64,000 nucleotides of DNA from Tyto alba (lineage: Eukaryota > Chordata > Aves > Strigiformes > Tytonidae). The notes beneath the pieces are model-generated. The model worked only from the letters and a program-made list of their open reading frames with translations. It searched no databases and had not been told where the DNA came from. The DNA is taken from contig NW_024881313.1 in NCBI RefSeq assembly GCF_018691265.1, positions 6,353,501 through 6,417,500 on the forward strand, in the 5' to 3' direction. Every line of letters starts with the position of its first letter. The stretch's first letter is position 1. A program made the translations under genes and the position numbers. This document shows, piece after piece, positions 12,501 to 24,720 of the stretch.

Positions 12501-15500
12501 TGATCAAGGTGCTGTGCCCGAAGAAGGCCGGGGTGTCATGGGAAAAGGCAGCCCCGCTGCTGTAATTCAGCGCTGGGAGGATTGCAGCATGCGGGGGAGT
12601 TCCACGCCGCAGCAGCTCGGGAAGGGCTGCAGCCGTGGGAGGGAATCCAGTCGGAGGAAGTTGGTGACCCATGACGGAGCAGTGTGGGGAACGCTGCGGC
12701 CCATGGGAGGAACTCATGTTAGAGAAGGTTTGTGGAGGACTGTCTCCTGTGAGAGGGGGACCACGATGGAGCAGGGGGAGCAATTTCCAGAAGCTCCCCC
12801 CACTGAAGATGAAGGAAGTGGCAGCGCTGACTGCACCCCCCATTCCCTGCCCCTGCGCCCCTGGGAGAGGAGGTAGAGATATCGGGAGCAGAGCTGAGCC
12901 CGGGAAGAAGGGAGGGGTGGGGGGAAGGTGTTCTCAAGATGTGGCAATGCTTCTCACTGTCCTACTCTGGTAAGTGTCGTTAGTGTCTGTAATAAATGTA
13001 TGTTCTTTTTTTTCTTCCCCTAACGAGCCTGCCTTTTGCTCGTGCCCATAAAGGGGGATTTTTTCCCCATCCCAGTCCTATCTCAAACCCCAAGCCTGGC
13101 TCTCTGTCCCTTCTTATTGTCGGAAGAGAAGGGAGAGAGAGTGGCCGCGTGGTGGTTGGCTGCCGACCAGGCCCAAACCACAACAAACATACATGATGGG
13201 GTCAAAACAAGGCTACAGATTAATATCTACAACACTCAGTGCACACCCCATAAACTTGAGTTTACAAAAGCAGAAAAGACTTCAAAAGAAATGAGAAGCT
13301 TTGTTTAATTACTATGGCTATGCTATAGTTTCTAAACTTCAGACAAACCCAGGAAACCAGACCAGAATTTTAAAAAGAAATAATGAGTACATGCCAATAA
13401 TAAATAAAACAGTATTTCAGGGCAAAATATGTCCATTACTAAATGATAAAAAATCACAGAGCAGCAGAGGCCAACTAACATGCCTGTCAAAAATAAAATT
13501 CTACAAATGACCTCTTTGTTTTATGCTGAACAGCTATTAACCTTTGAGTTTGGAAAAAAAAATGCTGCAACTGTATAACCAAGAAATACCTGGGCAGTAT
13601 TAGGCTAAAGGATTAATGTAAATATACCATGGAAGAAAAACAAAAGTTACAGAGTTCTTTCTAAAAAATATGCTTCACTTCAACCAGAAGCTATTGGGCT
13701 GAACACCAGAATTATTGATGAATAGGGTATTTATCGGTTCACTACAGGAAGTTGGACAAGACGGTCATAACAGTTTTTTCACACCCAAGGACTGCTAGGA
13801 AAAAAAAAATAAATCTGTCTTAAGTCCTACTCCAATTGACCCAGTTTTCCTTTGAACTTGACAATCTATGCTGAATTACTACATTTCAAAACTACTTAGT
13901 TGGAGAATTAAAATTTCATCTCAGGTCAGCTGCACTTACCTATTCCACTGTCATCGAGTCTCATGTAGCCTTCTGCTAGTGAACTAAAACCAGTCAGTCC
14001 TCCCATAGCAGCGTAAGGAACATCCTGCCCCACAGGCTTTCCTTGGGCTAGGCGCTCTTGTTTAGTTTCCACGACTGTTTCATGAGCATATGTTGGCTGA
14101 CCACATGCACAGGTAAAACAACTATGAAATCCCAAACACTTGGAACCTAATTAACAAATAAATAAGTGCAATGAGTGAGATGAAAATGGAATTTATACTT
14201 CATTGCAGATGAAACAGTGTTTCCCTAAACTGATTTTGTCAAAAACTACAGTTCCTTCACTACAAAAGCATTCAGCTATATGAAAATGCTGTAGAAAACA
14301 GCAGAAAGGATGACTGTGGGGATTAGATCATAGGGGTCGTGCAGGCTCAGGGTCTCATTCAGTCAAGTGTTGAGTACTTCCAAGGATGGAGATTCTACTT
14401 CTCTGAGCAGCCTGGACCAATGTTGATCCTCCCTTGGAGCAGACATTTCTTTCCTATTATCTAACTGGTGGATTTCCTATGTTGCAACTTGTGTCCATTC
14501 CCATTAGTAACACCCTTCTTAATCCCTCCCCTGACAAAAAATAAAAAACCCCTGTCATTGGATAAAGAAGACAACCTGCCAGCATTTTGGCAGTATGATC
14601 TCCAAAGGTGTACAGCACATGTCAATGTGGTGTGGTCAGAAAACTTCAAATCACAATGATACAAATCACAATCTAAATGTCTTTTACAATTAGCAAAATT
14701 ATCTAGTAAACAGAGGCTGTGGCAACAACAAAATGGGTTCTACGTAAGAATACCATTAGACTGACTTTCAGGGGGTTTTTAAGTTTACATAGCCACAGGA
14801 TGTAACTGGAACAGTTACACAAATGACATGTGACGTTCAGAAACACAGAGTGAAGTGATGTATCTGCCCTAGCTACAGCTAAGACTGTCATCAAAGCCCT
14901 GCTGGAGCAATGATGTGAACAAGAAATTGAGGAGCTGATTTTGCAAATGTTTCATTATACAAATTACCCTGCTTCCAACTCCCAGTTACAGTTCATTTTT
15001 CAGAACACCAAGAAAGATTTTTTGAAGTCTTGTGTAACATGCTGAAGGACCATATTCTTGGAAATGATAAATGCTTTTTTCATAGAATTTTGGGCACTCC
15101 TCAGCAATAGAGCTCTCACTCCGTGTTTGGATACAGAACACAGTACATACAATATACGATGTGCAACAGCAGTATTTTTTCAATTACAATTTATCTATCA
15201 CATTAGGTTTATACAACACTGGGCTAGACTAGTATCAGTACATTAAAACAACAAAAGTCCAAAATAGAAGCATGTCTTGTCACTCCTCTGTGTAATCTGT
15301 GAAGCCCTCTGAAGTGTCAGGTGTTTCTGAGAAACACTAGAAAAAGTGCATATTATTAAAAACACTGTCTTCTAAGGATTCAGTCTGAATCATCCAGTTG
15401 CACATTTAAGACTTTCACATTACTTAGAGAAAATTCTTGAAAGGCTGTCATAGAAATATTTTATGTTTTATTCTGTGGGATATGATTCTCATCCAGCAAA

Positions 15501-18500
15501 AGCTGTTTATGATTTTTCCTGTACAAATTAGACAGACTTCATAAAAGAAATTTACTAACAGCATGGAACTCTAGCAGAAAAATCTTCAGCTTACATAATT
15601 TAAGGTTTCAAACTAAAAGATCTTAATGCCTTATTTATTTTCCATGGTTAATAATTACTGCTGTTTCATTATAATAACCTCCAACAACTGAGGCAAAAAG
15701 CTTCCTCTTAGTGCCTTCTCAAACCTTTTGCTTGAAACTCCATTCCCGTTTGCCTCTCTGGACCCACAATCTGTATGCTCGGGAGCCGCTTTGTTAGAGC
15801 GCTAACAATAGTGCTATTTGGGAACAGAGTGCTACTTCCTATTGAGTTGAGAAAATATATAAAAATACATTAACGTTATATTCAACCAGGCAATAGAGGA
15901 ATGGAGAGCAACACTTCCCTCTCTCAAACTACCAAGTTCAAGTAGAAGAGTCCATTGCATGCAGCAGTGGAAGTGACAAACTGCAAATGGAGCGCTCTCA
16001 TAGTGCTTGACTTTAGGCAGCTGTCTCCCTATGTACCCAAACAAATCATTCGGAAACTTAAGCTCCTTCACAGGACTTGGGGAAGCTAAGGGTGCTGTTC
16101 TAAACCCTCCTGTGCAGAAGGTGGTGTCTTCCTTCCCATTCCCCATCCTTCCTGCAAGGACCAAAATACACATCACTGACAAGTGCCGCACATACCTAAT
16201 ACTCTGGGGCAGCAGACAGATCCCTAACGTGCTGTTCCTGTTAAGTTTCCCAGCAAAAAATGCTGCAAGCCCATCAGTGACTTACAAGAGTTACATGAAA
16301 ATCCAGGTGCTGCACTGTGCTGATCAGCAAAGTGTTTGCATCTGCAACGGATGGGCTGCGTGCCATTTAGAGGGACATAGTGATAGGACTGGCATGGGCA
16401 ACGGCTCACTCTACAGGGCACAAAAATGGGACGGTCGTTGGGAACCACTTCATAGTCTGTTTTGTGTTGTTTATACCTGAATCAGGAAAAAATAGTAACT
16501 TTTATAACTTTGTTAGAATTTATCAGAAAACTGAAATACTTAAAATTTATCTTACAAGTTCTGAAGTATCTTTAATTATAGTAATTACTGTTAATTTTCA
16601 ATCAAATGCTTATCAGGTGCTTCTACATCCATTCATTACATAATTATCACAGATCCTTATGTTTCATTTTGACAGTACTAGCAGAATCAATCTGATCTAC
16701 AGTAACTCGTGCCTTAAAGCTGAATGTATTGAGGACTACAAAATCATTTTGGTCTCAAAAAAATTTCTTGAGATTTAGATTTAAGAACAGTTCTTGTGAT
16801 TTAAAACCTAATTTTCTCAACCCTTAGACCTTAAATTAACTTGCCTACACAGTACTGTAATGTATTTGGAAACATTTTATATTTTCCTGATTTTAAAAAA
16901 TATAACGGTGCAGAAAAAGAAAGGATACCTACCGGTGAGTACAAAAGCACAGCGTCTCTGGTCCCACAAGCTTACAGTCCATGCCATTTGGTGATCTCCA
17001 GCTCACATACAACCTGTTCTGTAACCGAATTGGTAATACCTTTCTTTTGTACTCCTCATATTCCTCAGGGGTAAAGAGCTTTCCTCCATCATCATCACCT
17101 GCAATTCTATAAGCATGTCAAAAAAAAAAAAAAAGTAAGAAAATGAAGATAATAAAAGTAGGTTTCTCAAGACATTTTTTCAAATGATACATAAAACTTC
17201 TGCTGTAAATGCAAAAAAAAAATCTTTCATAACACTGTCCTAGTGATACACATTTAACAGAGCTATAGTTGATCTTTAGAGAAATTTTATCAAAAATGCT
17301 CTTTTAAAAAATTTGCTCTGATAGACTGAAAACCAGCATTGTAAGAGAAAAGGGAAAAAATAATAAAGCAAACTACCAAGTTCCTGTTCATATGGCAGGA
17401 AAAGCAATGGGCATCAAGGGCTGTGTAACCAGTCAGCTCTGCCTCAGACTTCTTGAGTGACCCCTGGCAAGTCACTTCATCCACCTACACCTAACTGTAT
17501 TGCAGACTTGTATCAGATTGTCTCATTTTAGTCTAGTCTGAATGAGATTAATCAGCTGCAAGTAGGTAACCACACTGCCATCAAAGTAGCAAAGCATCCA
17601 AGCTGTTTTCTACTATGCAAGAAGACGATGCTAGTGTCTGTACACGAAGTTAATAGCAGCTGTATCCCACACCTCGGACAAGCCCCTTTGTTTAAGTAAT
17701 CACTCTGATCAAATTCAAAGTCACTAATTCCTCAGCCAGCACCCAAATTCTACATTTATGGTGACAATTAGTAAAATCTGTAAAATACAATTTAGACTGA
17801 ATTGCTGCACTTAACTATGCTGAAGGTGAGTTTATTCACGTCTGTAAATACTTCAGTTATGATTTGTTGGGTGTGCTAAAACGTATGGAATGAGTGATTC
17901 TTTGTCACTCTGAATTCTGTGGATGTGTACATGGCCAGTACTGTCGAGGACCAGAATAACGTGTCAACACATCACTGTCATTTGCACGTCAATCCAGCTG
18001 ACACCCACGGAACCAGTGTGTAACTACTTACGTAAGAAACACCACTGTGCTTGGTGGTTTAAACTAAATTAAGACCACACTTCAGGCTGAGTTGGTGTTT
18101 ATTTCTGCTCGAGATCAGCTCGTCGAGAGGAGCGACGGCGAGATTCGGAAAGACACGTCGGAGTACACGGGCACACGTTTACACACCGCAAAACCGAATT
18201 CACGACGCGCGGCAAGCCCGCGTTTCCTCGGGGGGCTGGACGGGCGGCGGATCGGCCCCTCGCCCCGCCACCGGACAGACGGACACACCGCCCGCGGACG
18301 GACAGGCCGGCCCCGGCGTGGAGAAACGGCGCCTCCGTCCACTCGCGCACAGCCGGCGTTCCCACCCTGCCTCCGCGGCCGCCCCCCCCCCCCCCCCCTC
18401 AGCGCCGCTGCCTCGGGCGCGGGTGGGACCCCCACTCGCGGGCGCTGCCGCGGAGTCAGCGCGGGGCACTGCGGCCTCGCCGGGAAATGGCGGGGCGGGG

Positions 18501-18719
18501 GGGGGGGGGGGGGTGCGGTACCGGGTGCGACACGACGAGGCCGCCGCGGCCCGCGGAGCGGCGGGGACGGCCTCGGGGTAAACGGCGGGCGGGGCGCAGG
18601 GGAAGGGCCGCCAACCGCCGCCCCTCTCCCCGCTTCCCGGCGGCCGCGGGGCCCTGCCCTCACCGCCGGTACGCCGCGTACTCCCCCAGGGCCGCGGCCT
18701 CGGCCTGCAGCCGCTCCGT
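9472..18719 (-). CDS. FAM221A: FAM221A, complete coding sequence in seven exons
   Basis: Seven minus-strand exons splice in frame: 18719-18664, 17106-16933, 16476-16286, 14146-13940, 12053-11943, 11284-11196 and 9534-9472 (TGA 9474-9472). The product follows vertebrate FAM221A along its length: LFTPEEYEEYKRKVLP, CFCTHRYKQHKTD, a Cys/His-rich block (RCRCKHFADQHSAAPGF, then CSKCLGFHSCFTCACGQP), QERLAQGKPVGQD, MGGLTGFSSLAEGYMRLDD and EDDDMACFEGRYQER. The Cys clusters look metal-binding, but the molecular function is unknown. All junction phases agree. Two oddities: the codon aligned with the human initiator Met is ACG (18719-18717), and the last intron has a GC donor. An in-frame ATG at 18932-18930 would add 71 residues but has a poor context. 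A solo LTR sits in the intron before exon 5. Confidence 0.93.
9535..11195. other. FAM221A intron 6 (GC-AG)
   Basis: This intron runs between the GC donor at 11195-11194 and the acceptor at 9536-9535. It is AT-rich, with no recognised repeat. Open frames at 10118-10421 on both strands carry no known signature. Confidence 0.6.
11196..11284 (-). CDS. FAM221A: FAM221A exon 6, GC donor
   Basis: This 89-bp exon has acceptor TTCCAG. It encodes GSSATRQVSHGRHSEDDDMA and CFEGRYQER, matching human EEDDMAFFERRYQER. The following intron starts GCAAGT, a typical GC-AG donor. Confidence 0.9.
11943..12053 (-). CDS. FAM221A: FAM221A exon 5
   Basis: This 111-bp exon has acceptor TAACAG and donor GTGCTG. It encodes APSAELLESPVTSMDHPFLK then AFQAPSSSAQ, matching human VEFLESPITAVDSPFLKAFQ. 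A solo LTR boundary lies only 60 bp upstream of this exon. Confidence 0.92.
12109..12113. repeat. Left target-site duplication of solo LTR
   Basis: AACAT directly precedes the LTR and is repeated exactly at 13186-13190. Confidence 0.85.
12114..13185 (+). mobile_element. Solo LTR of an endogenous retrovirus, intact ends
   Basis: This 1,072-bp element begins TGTCCTGGGTTG and ends CCACAACA (TG...CA termini). It is flanked by a perfect 5-bp duplication AACAT (12109-12113 and 13186-13190). It is GC-rich against AT-rich surroundings. It has a TATA-like TATTTAAG at 12271 and AATAAA at 12991, which set its orientation as plus, antisense to FAM221A. No internal gag/pol/env sequence is present, so it is a solo LTR. 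The 5-bp duplication fits ERVL-type elements. Open frames inside are not considered genes. The exact family needs a repeat library. Confidence 0.88.
13186..13190. repeat. Right target-site duplication of solo LTR
   Basis: AACAT directly follows the LTR and matches 12109-12113. Confidence 0.85.
13940..14146 (-). CDS. FAM221A: FAM221A exon 4, Cys-rich and conserved core
   Basis: This 207-bp exon has acceptor AATTAG and donor GTAAGT. It encodes CSKCLGFHSCFTCACGQPTY, then a strongly conserved stretch ending GYMRLDDSGI. It is the most conserved exon of the gene. Confidence 0.95.
14335..14510 (-). mobile_element. CR1-type LINE fragment
   Basis: The plus strand reads CCAAGGATGGAGATTCTACT, then TCTGAGCAGCCTGGACCAATG and GCAACTTGTGTCCATTCC. 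This is the complement of the familiar CR1 3'-region (placing CR1 sense on the minus strand). Divergence looks considerable, so the copy is old. Edges are approximate. It lies in FAM221A intron 3. Confidence 0.7.
14511..16285. other. Rest of FAM221A intron 3
   Basis: AT-rich intronic sequence with no recognised exon or element. An open frame at 15832-16191 (minus) has no signature. Confidence 0.5.
16286..16476 (-). CDS. FAM221A: FAM221A exon 3, start of Cys-rich region
   Basis: This 191-bp exon has acceptor ATTCAG and donor GTAAGT. It encodes YKQHKTDYEVVPND..., then SYHYVPLNGTQPIRCRCKHF and ADQHSAAPGFSCNS. The CxC and CxH spacing suggests metal binding. Open frames on the opposite strand here are shadows of this exon. 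Confidence 0.94.
16933..17106 (-). CDS. FAM221A: FAM221A exon 2
   Basis: This 174-bp exon lies between an acceptor TTATAG and a donor GTAGGT. It encodes IAGDDDGGKLFTPEEYEEYK and continues through CKLVGPETLCFCTH, nearly the same as the human exon. Entry and exit phases fit its neighbours. Confidence 0.93.
17107..18090. other. FAM221A intron 1, distal part
   Basis: Ordinary intronic sequence between exon 2 and the CpG island. I see nothing beyond a short A tract at about 17119-17134. Confidence 0.5.
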
Positions 18720-19080
18720 GCCCGCCACCGCGCCGCCCGCCGGCAGCGCCTCCCGCGAGCGCGCGGGCTGGGGAACCGCGCGTGTAATTGAGGGGGGGGG
18801 GGGTGTCGTGCCAGCGGGCGTGGGCGCGTGGGGCCTCGCAGCAGCTCCCGCGGGGCGGCGGTCGCCCCTCTCGGGGAAAGACGCCCTCGCTGAGCCAGGA
18901 GGCCGGGGCACGGGCACGCCGGTGCGGTGCATCGGGGAGGGCACGGACACAGGCGCCGGTGCCACGGACCCCACGACAACTCAGGTGCGTGTGTGTGTCG
19001 TCCCCCCCCCCAGGCCTTCCCGGCGCCTGCGCTCGCGTTGTCCTGAGCTGTCGCTACTCCTTCGACCTTCCTTGGCACCG
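18100..19080 (-). promoter_or_regulatory. FAM221A: CpG-island promoter of FAM221A
   Basis: This GC-rich, CpG-dense block contains FAM221A exon 1 and extends on both sides. It includes C/G homopolymer runs at about 18381-18398, 18497-18514 and 18791-18803. The long open frames on both strands here are expected of GC-rich DNA and are not called as genes, except the minus frame that reads into exon 1. Confidence 0.8.
18664..18719 (-). CDS. FAM221A: FAM221A exon 1, initiator codon reads ACG
   Basis: The exon encodes TERLQAEAAALGEYAAYR(R), aligning with human MERL...VDEYLEYRR. The donor is CG|GTGAGG. The codon matching the human start is ACG, in the context GCGGGCACGG with G at -3 and +4. The frame stays open upstream to an ATG at 18932-18930. 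The true start is unresolved. Confidence 0.75.
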
Positions 19081-22000
19081 CCACATTTCTAGAGAAAAAT
19101 AGAGAAAGCTAGAGACATTTCTGATAGATGGGTAGGCGAGGGGTATTTTGGGGTCGGCCGCTGGTTCCCTGGAACTCTTCTGTTATGAAGTACCTATTTT
19201 GGTCGTGGTTCAAGACAAAAGGACGGCAGCTTTGGGAATCACTCGTAACCACAGATGGTTCTTAAGACTGGCAGCCTGGCATTCCCCGTTCTTCTCGTGC
19301 GTGCCACAAATGACGCCACCACGTTGAAACGACTCCTCCGAGGTGTTTGAAGGCTGTGGTCAAGAGGCCACAGGCTGCTATTTTTGAAACTGCACTAGCG
19401 GTGTAAATTGACTGCTTCCTCTTGATGTAAACATACTGGTCACATCATGACTGAACATGTGAGCAAAAGATGCAGTATGTTTTCCTTAACTGAGCTTCGG
19501 GAAAATGCTGTTTAAATGGTGCTTTGCATAAACTACGAGCCCTCCGACTGTCAAACTGAGACCCCAGAGGATAAGCTTTTTCCATACAATAAAATGATAG
19601 GTGCCTGTTGAAAAAGGTACAGCAATTCAAGGAAATCTCCATATTGTTTTGCACTGGGCAAAGCCACCAGCAAAGAAGCAGAAGGTGAAGAGTGATGTCA
19701 CAAGGACCAAGGCAGTGTGTAGCCAAAATATCCCCCAGAGAGAGATGAAACAACAAAGACTCTGAAGTTTCCAGCAGTATCTAAATAAGGTGTTAGGGCA
19801 TATGGTCTGGACATTTGTTCTGTGGCTATGCCACACACAAAAGAAATTTCAGCAGAGCAGCCAGCACTGTGATACAACGCGCGTGTTCTGTTACACCGAG
19901 ATCTGAACACAAGTCCCTCTTAAAGGCAGGAAAGGTAACGGGAGCAAGTCATCACTTGCAGTCAATACATCTTCAAGTAAGCTAGTGGAGGAAAATAAAA
20001 CCACACAGAAAAGTCAGGATTGTTTCTCCAGGGAAAATTCTTCCTGTGACCAAAACTTTGAAAAAGAAACAGATGGAGAAAGGGGACCTTGGAAATAGGA
20101 GAAGCAGCTCTGCAGATAGGGAATTCAGACGTACTGAGGAACACATTGCTGTGCAAGAACTGCACAGAACTGAAGGTCTTTGAGATACCTTATCTGTATG
20201 CACAGTTCACTGGTGCCAGAGGTCCCAGCACTGCCAAGGAAATCGGGGGAGAGCTCTGGCAAGCCTGGCTCATGCAGAATGAGCAGAGCTTGTGTCATGG
20301 GTTGATGTACCTCATCTGTGCAAGGTTTCTGTTAAAAACAGTGCTCTGAAATAGTTTGGGTTGGGAGAGCAGATCCAGGCTTCTGAATTCGGTAGCTTTT
20401 GGTGAGGGCTACGAGTGTTAGCCTATATTGCACTTTTGTGTCAGATTTCCTGTGAAGCAGTAGGCGTGAAGGTGTGGAGAGTAGGAAATAATTTTTTTGT
20501 GGAGCACCTGTCCTATGAACTACCTCCCATCATAAAAATTGAGGATTATATTCCCAGATTTGATCACAGCAACTGTTCTCTGCAATAGAGACAGTGCTCA
20601 ACTTACTATCACCCCAGCATCTGCTTGGATCCAAATCTGTGCTCATAGACTTACTTGGGAACAGATATAAAAGGTGAAAGACTTTGTAATTCAGATACTG
20701 AGTTCTTCACTAGTAAAGATATTGCAAGCACCCACTGTTTTACTGTCATAGCATGAGTATTGGAATATATTTTGGGTTCAGAAAACCCTCTCCTGTCTCC
20801 CATCCCTTCTAATAAATTGTTAGTGGACATCTGAAATTAAATTCATTACAGACTGAGTCAGACCAGATTTTCCATGGTAAACTCTTGAATAATTTTGAAT
20901 AGCAGGAAGAAGAAAAAAAAAAAAAAAGCTTTCTGCTACTGTAAGGAGGCCATGGCACAAGGTAAGTAAAAGGAAGAGAAATCCAGATGGCATGTTTTAC
21001 CTCCAATGGCTGTGATGTAGCATACGGATGCTGCTGGCCCAAGATCTCTGAACACATCAAAGTGGGTTGAACATATGGACACTCACTTACAGTACAGCTC
21101 TGTGAGACCTAAGGTGCTGCCTACACATCAAAGGCAACAGCTTAATGCTGCCTAGGGTGTTGACAGTCTCTCTCAACACCCTCTGTTAACAATAAAATGT
21201 GCGACCCTTTAAATTTTCTTTAAATCCTTACATGCTTGACAAGTGCTTTAGAATTCATCTCAGTGAAAGTCTATATAAATTGAAGATAGCCACTTTATTA
21301 ATGCAATCGATAATTTAGTGAAAACAATTTTAGTATTTTAGACCTCAAGTCATCTTTTTGAAGTAACAGTCATTCTACTTCTATGGATTTGGTCAATGAC
21401 TATCTCTAATTAGCTGTTCTGAAAAACAAGAATAATTGAAGTGGTATAAAGAACAATTGAAACAGTTTCCATCAAATTGTTTCCTCCCTCCACATTTGTT
21501 ATCAATATTCTGTTATACTTAAAAGCAAATACAAGCAGTACTCACTTATAAACTTCTAACCATTATGCTATGATAAAAATTAGTTTGTGTATTACTAAAC
21601 ACCTAGTTTATGGGGATTTAAAAATGTTAACATTTCTCTTCAGCTTTGCTATCAGAGAAACGGCATGATTAGACATCTACTGAAAACAGTACGTTGATGA
21701 ATGTGACAGGGAATATGCAAGCTTCTGTGCAAGCAAGAGTTGATTAATAATGAAAGGTTTTTGCTGAATATACTGGCAAACAGTTGGGAAACCTGTAGTA
21801 ATTTAGATTGCTTACAGATAAGATAGCATGTGACGCCACTGGTGCTTAAGTGATATGATTTCATATGTTTATGTAACGGGAGGCTTTTTAACTTGTGCCT
21901 TATTTTAATAACCTAAATGATATTTTTAAAGAAATACAAATGCACATGTGTATCATCCCAGGCAAACAGATTTAGTGAAATTCAGTAACAGTCTATTCCA

Positions 22001-24699
22001 CATGAGAAACATTGCACAAGTCTCATTCACCTTCTTAGCTGCTATGAAAGTAAGTCTTCCATTTCACTCTTGCCTTTGAAAAAGTATTTTACATACTATC
22101 AAATACATTAAATCAAACCTGGCAGATGGCATTTGTGAAGCACAAACTAATGAAAGGACACAATCTCAGGTAAGGAGGTTATATTTGGATTATTTGTTAA
22201 ATATTTCAATAGACACTTTACATGAGCTTTAAAAAAGCACATCAATTAGGTAAAAACGTTTTGGAGATTTAGCTCGTTCCATTAGTTTGTGTATTTTGAG
22301 GAAGTATTTTCTAAAAGGTTTTTGAAAAAACAACTGGGAAATTACATTTTATGTAGTCATTTTTCTAAATAAACTTCTTGCAGAGGTTCCCAAATTTACT
22401 CTGCATTCCCACAAACAAAGGCCACAACAGCAGCAATTACCCGCAGAATACGTACCTGCACAGCAGGCACTTGATCACTTAGGCACTGTGCATACAGCAG
22501 ACATGATGCAGTTTGGAAACCTCTGCATTAGCAAATGTTTTAAATGAGAATTTAGATCTATCTAGCCAGTGTCTTTAAATGATTTTGTTAATGAAAAAAG
22601 TATTCAGCAGTTACTTGGCAAAACGGACAACTGTGCAATATGTTAGGCATGTTACTGGATGCCAAGGATACTCATGTTTCACCACACTGATTACAAGAAC
22701 CTCTACATCCTTGTGCCATGTTTCTGTATTTTAAAAATTACTTCATTAAAAACAGATCAGCAAACTTCTATGATCCTAACAGTGGATAAGCAGCTTGTTA
22801 AGAGCCATCTCACTGCATTTCAGTGGAGTATCTGTCCACCCATTCATCCCAAAGGTTCTTCAGTGTGGGACCACCCAGCACTTCACATACAATTGTGAAT
22901 CAATGCTCAGATATCTTAATTACATTAAGGTTACTATGGTGAGATTCAAAAATTACTTGTTTAGATGAAGGAAGCAACAAAAAGAGCTAGAGAATCAGGA
23001 CAATCTTCCCTAAGAAAGGTGTTTGCCTGACAGTTACTTGGTTGTGAAACTCAGAGCTGTATTAAGACCTGTGGTGCTTCTAGCTGTTTACACAGCAATC
23101 AATACACTCTTTTATTTCAATTTTTCTTCATTAGAACTTTTGTTTGGGAGTGGATCTTGAACATTTTTTGCTACATACATTAAACAACCATTCACAGTCA
23201 CAGAAGTGATACCAATTACATAGTGAAATCAGCTGGTAAACACTCATGAGGAAAATTACAGCTGGGAAAAATAGTCTCATAATTTACAAAAAGATTTAAA
23301 GAACAAAACCAAAACAAACACTACCACACCCTCCCCAACCTGCCCCCCCCAACTCTGGGGTTCTTTATATAAAGGAGTTTATACATCCCTCTGCCCTCCA
23401 AAGAAAAAGAAAAGAAAACCCAACCCAATCCAGCCTAAGAACCAAACAAGCTTAAGGAAATTCTGTATTTCACAAAACTGGAAGCAGGGCACTTGGATTC
23501 GTGATGTCATCTGAAATGGGAAATACATAGCTGCATCATAAAATTTGTAGCACAGCAGAAATACTATTTAAATATTCCTTAAAAAAAAAAAAATTAAATT
23601 TTGGCAACACAACAAATTGCTATAATACGATCAAGCATTTTGGGCCTGGGGTGACTTGTAGGCTCTCTCTTGCTTCTTTTTCACAAGCCCTTGGGTTCTT
23701 TACACAACCTCCTGCCTTTGCAGGACTGCCACCCCTCACAAATTATGCTGTAAAGGAGGCTGCAGAGTAGAACGTGCAGATGTTTTCTTGCTACTGACAG
23801 AAAAGGCCACTGAAACCTTCTCCTTGTCCCTTCCTTACCCTCTTTTCCTTAGTCCACATGCTTAAAGTTTAGTTTTGCCACTCTGAAAAGTGCTGTCATC
23901 CCCACAAAAATGATGAAGCTCAGCTTCCACCCTCTGCACTGCTGAGCACAGAAATGATGGAAGAGTGGTGTGCCAGAAAGTTGGTGAAGGGAGAAGTCAG
24001 AGGCACAGCATGGTGATACAACACAGAACAAGGCTGGCCACAAAAAGCGGGGCAGGACGTATCACAGATACTGATGTACTGTGGTATCAACCCCTAATAG
24101 TGCTGGTTTCACGTAAAATTAGATGTAGGGTGCTACTAGAGTATTTTTATGTTGCTTCCTGATAAACAGTTGTTTCAACTATATTCATGAATGGAACATT
24201 TGTGCCGTAAGATATGGGTAGTTCACAGTTCTCCCTATTTATTTGTCAAGTGCAAGCTAATTCCAATGAGACACTGTACTACTGAAACCTGAGAGAAAAG
24301 CAACTAATTCCTAATGGCATCATGAATTACTGTGAGTACATAGCTGCATGGAAGTTAGTATACCAGTCTCCAAAATCCCCACATAAAACAAGATGTGTGT
24401 GCACATAGTGACATATATTCTCACCTTGCAACTTTTGTTACACTTGTTTAACCATCCTCAACAACTTTAAGACTTCACATACCAGTACAAGAAAATAAAT
24501 AAAAAAAAGTAACTTTGCATAAACACACAAGAATTACTCATACTACTGTTTAGAGCACAAAGGGATACCACCTACCAAGGCTTTGGTTGGTACCAATTAA
24601 ATACCCAGGGAATAAAAAGCATAGATGGATAGATACAAAAACTTACCTTCACATTGTCAGTAGACTTGCAGAATTCAAAAGAAGTTATGCACCTGTCTT

Positions 24700-24720
24700 C
24701 TTCACTCTTAAAGAGTGAAG
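24700..24720. repeat. Perfect 10-bp inverted repeat
   Basis: CTTCACTCTT at 24700-24709 and AAGAGTGAAG at 24711-24720 are exact reverse complements, separated by one base. Confidence 0.85.

Noticed and set aside
12127..13308. Multiple open frames of 70-130 codons inside the solo LTR
   Set aside because: They lie wholly or mainly in the LTR, overlap on both strands and show no viral protein motif; no internal retroviral region is present.
16007..16480. 157-codon plus-strand open frame
   Set aside because: Antisense shadow of FAM221A exon 3.
18092..19084. Several 180-290 codon open frames on both strands of the FAM221A island
   Set aside because: GC-rich compositional frames; only the minus frame entering exon 1 has homology.
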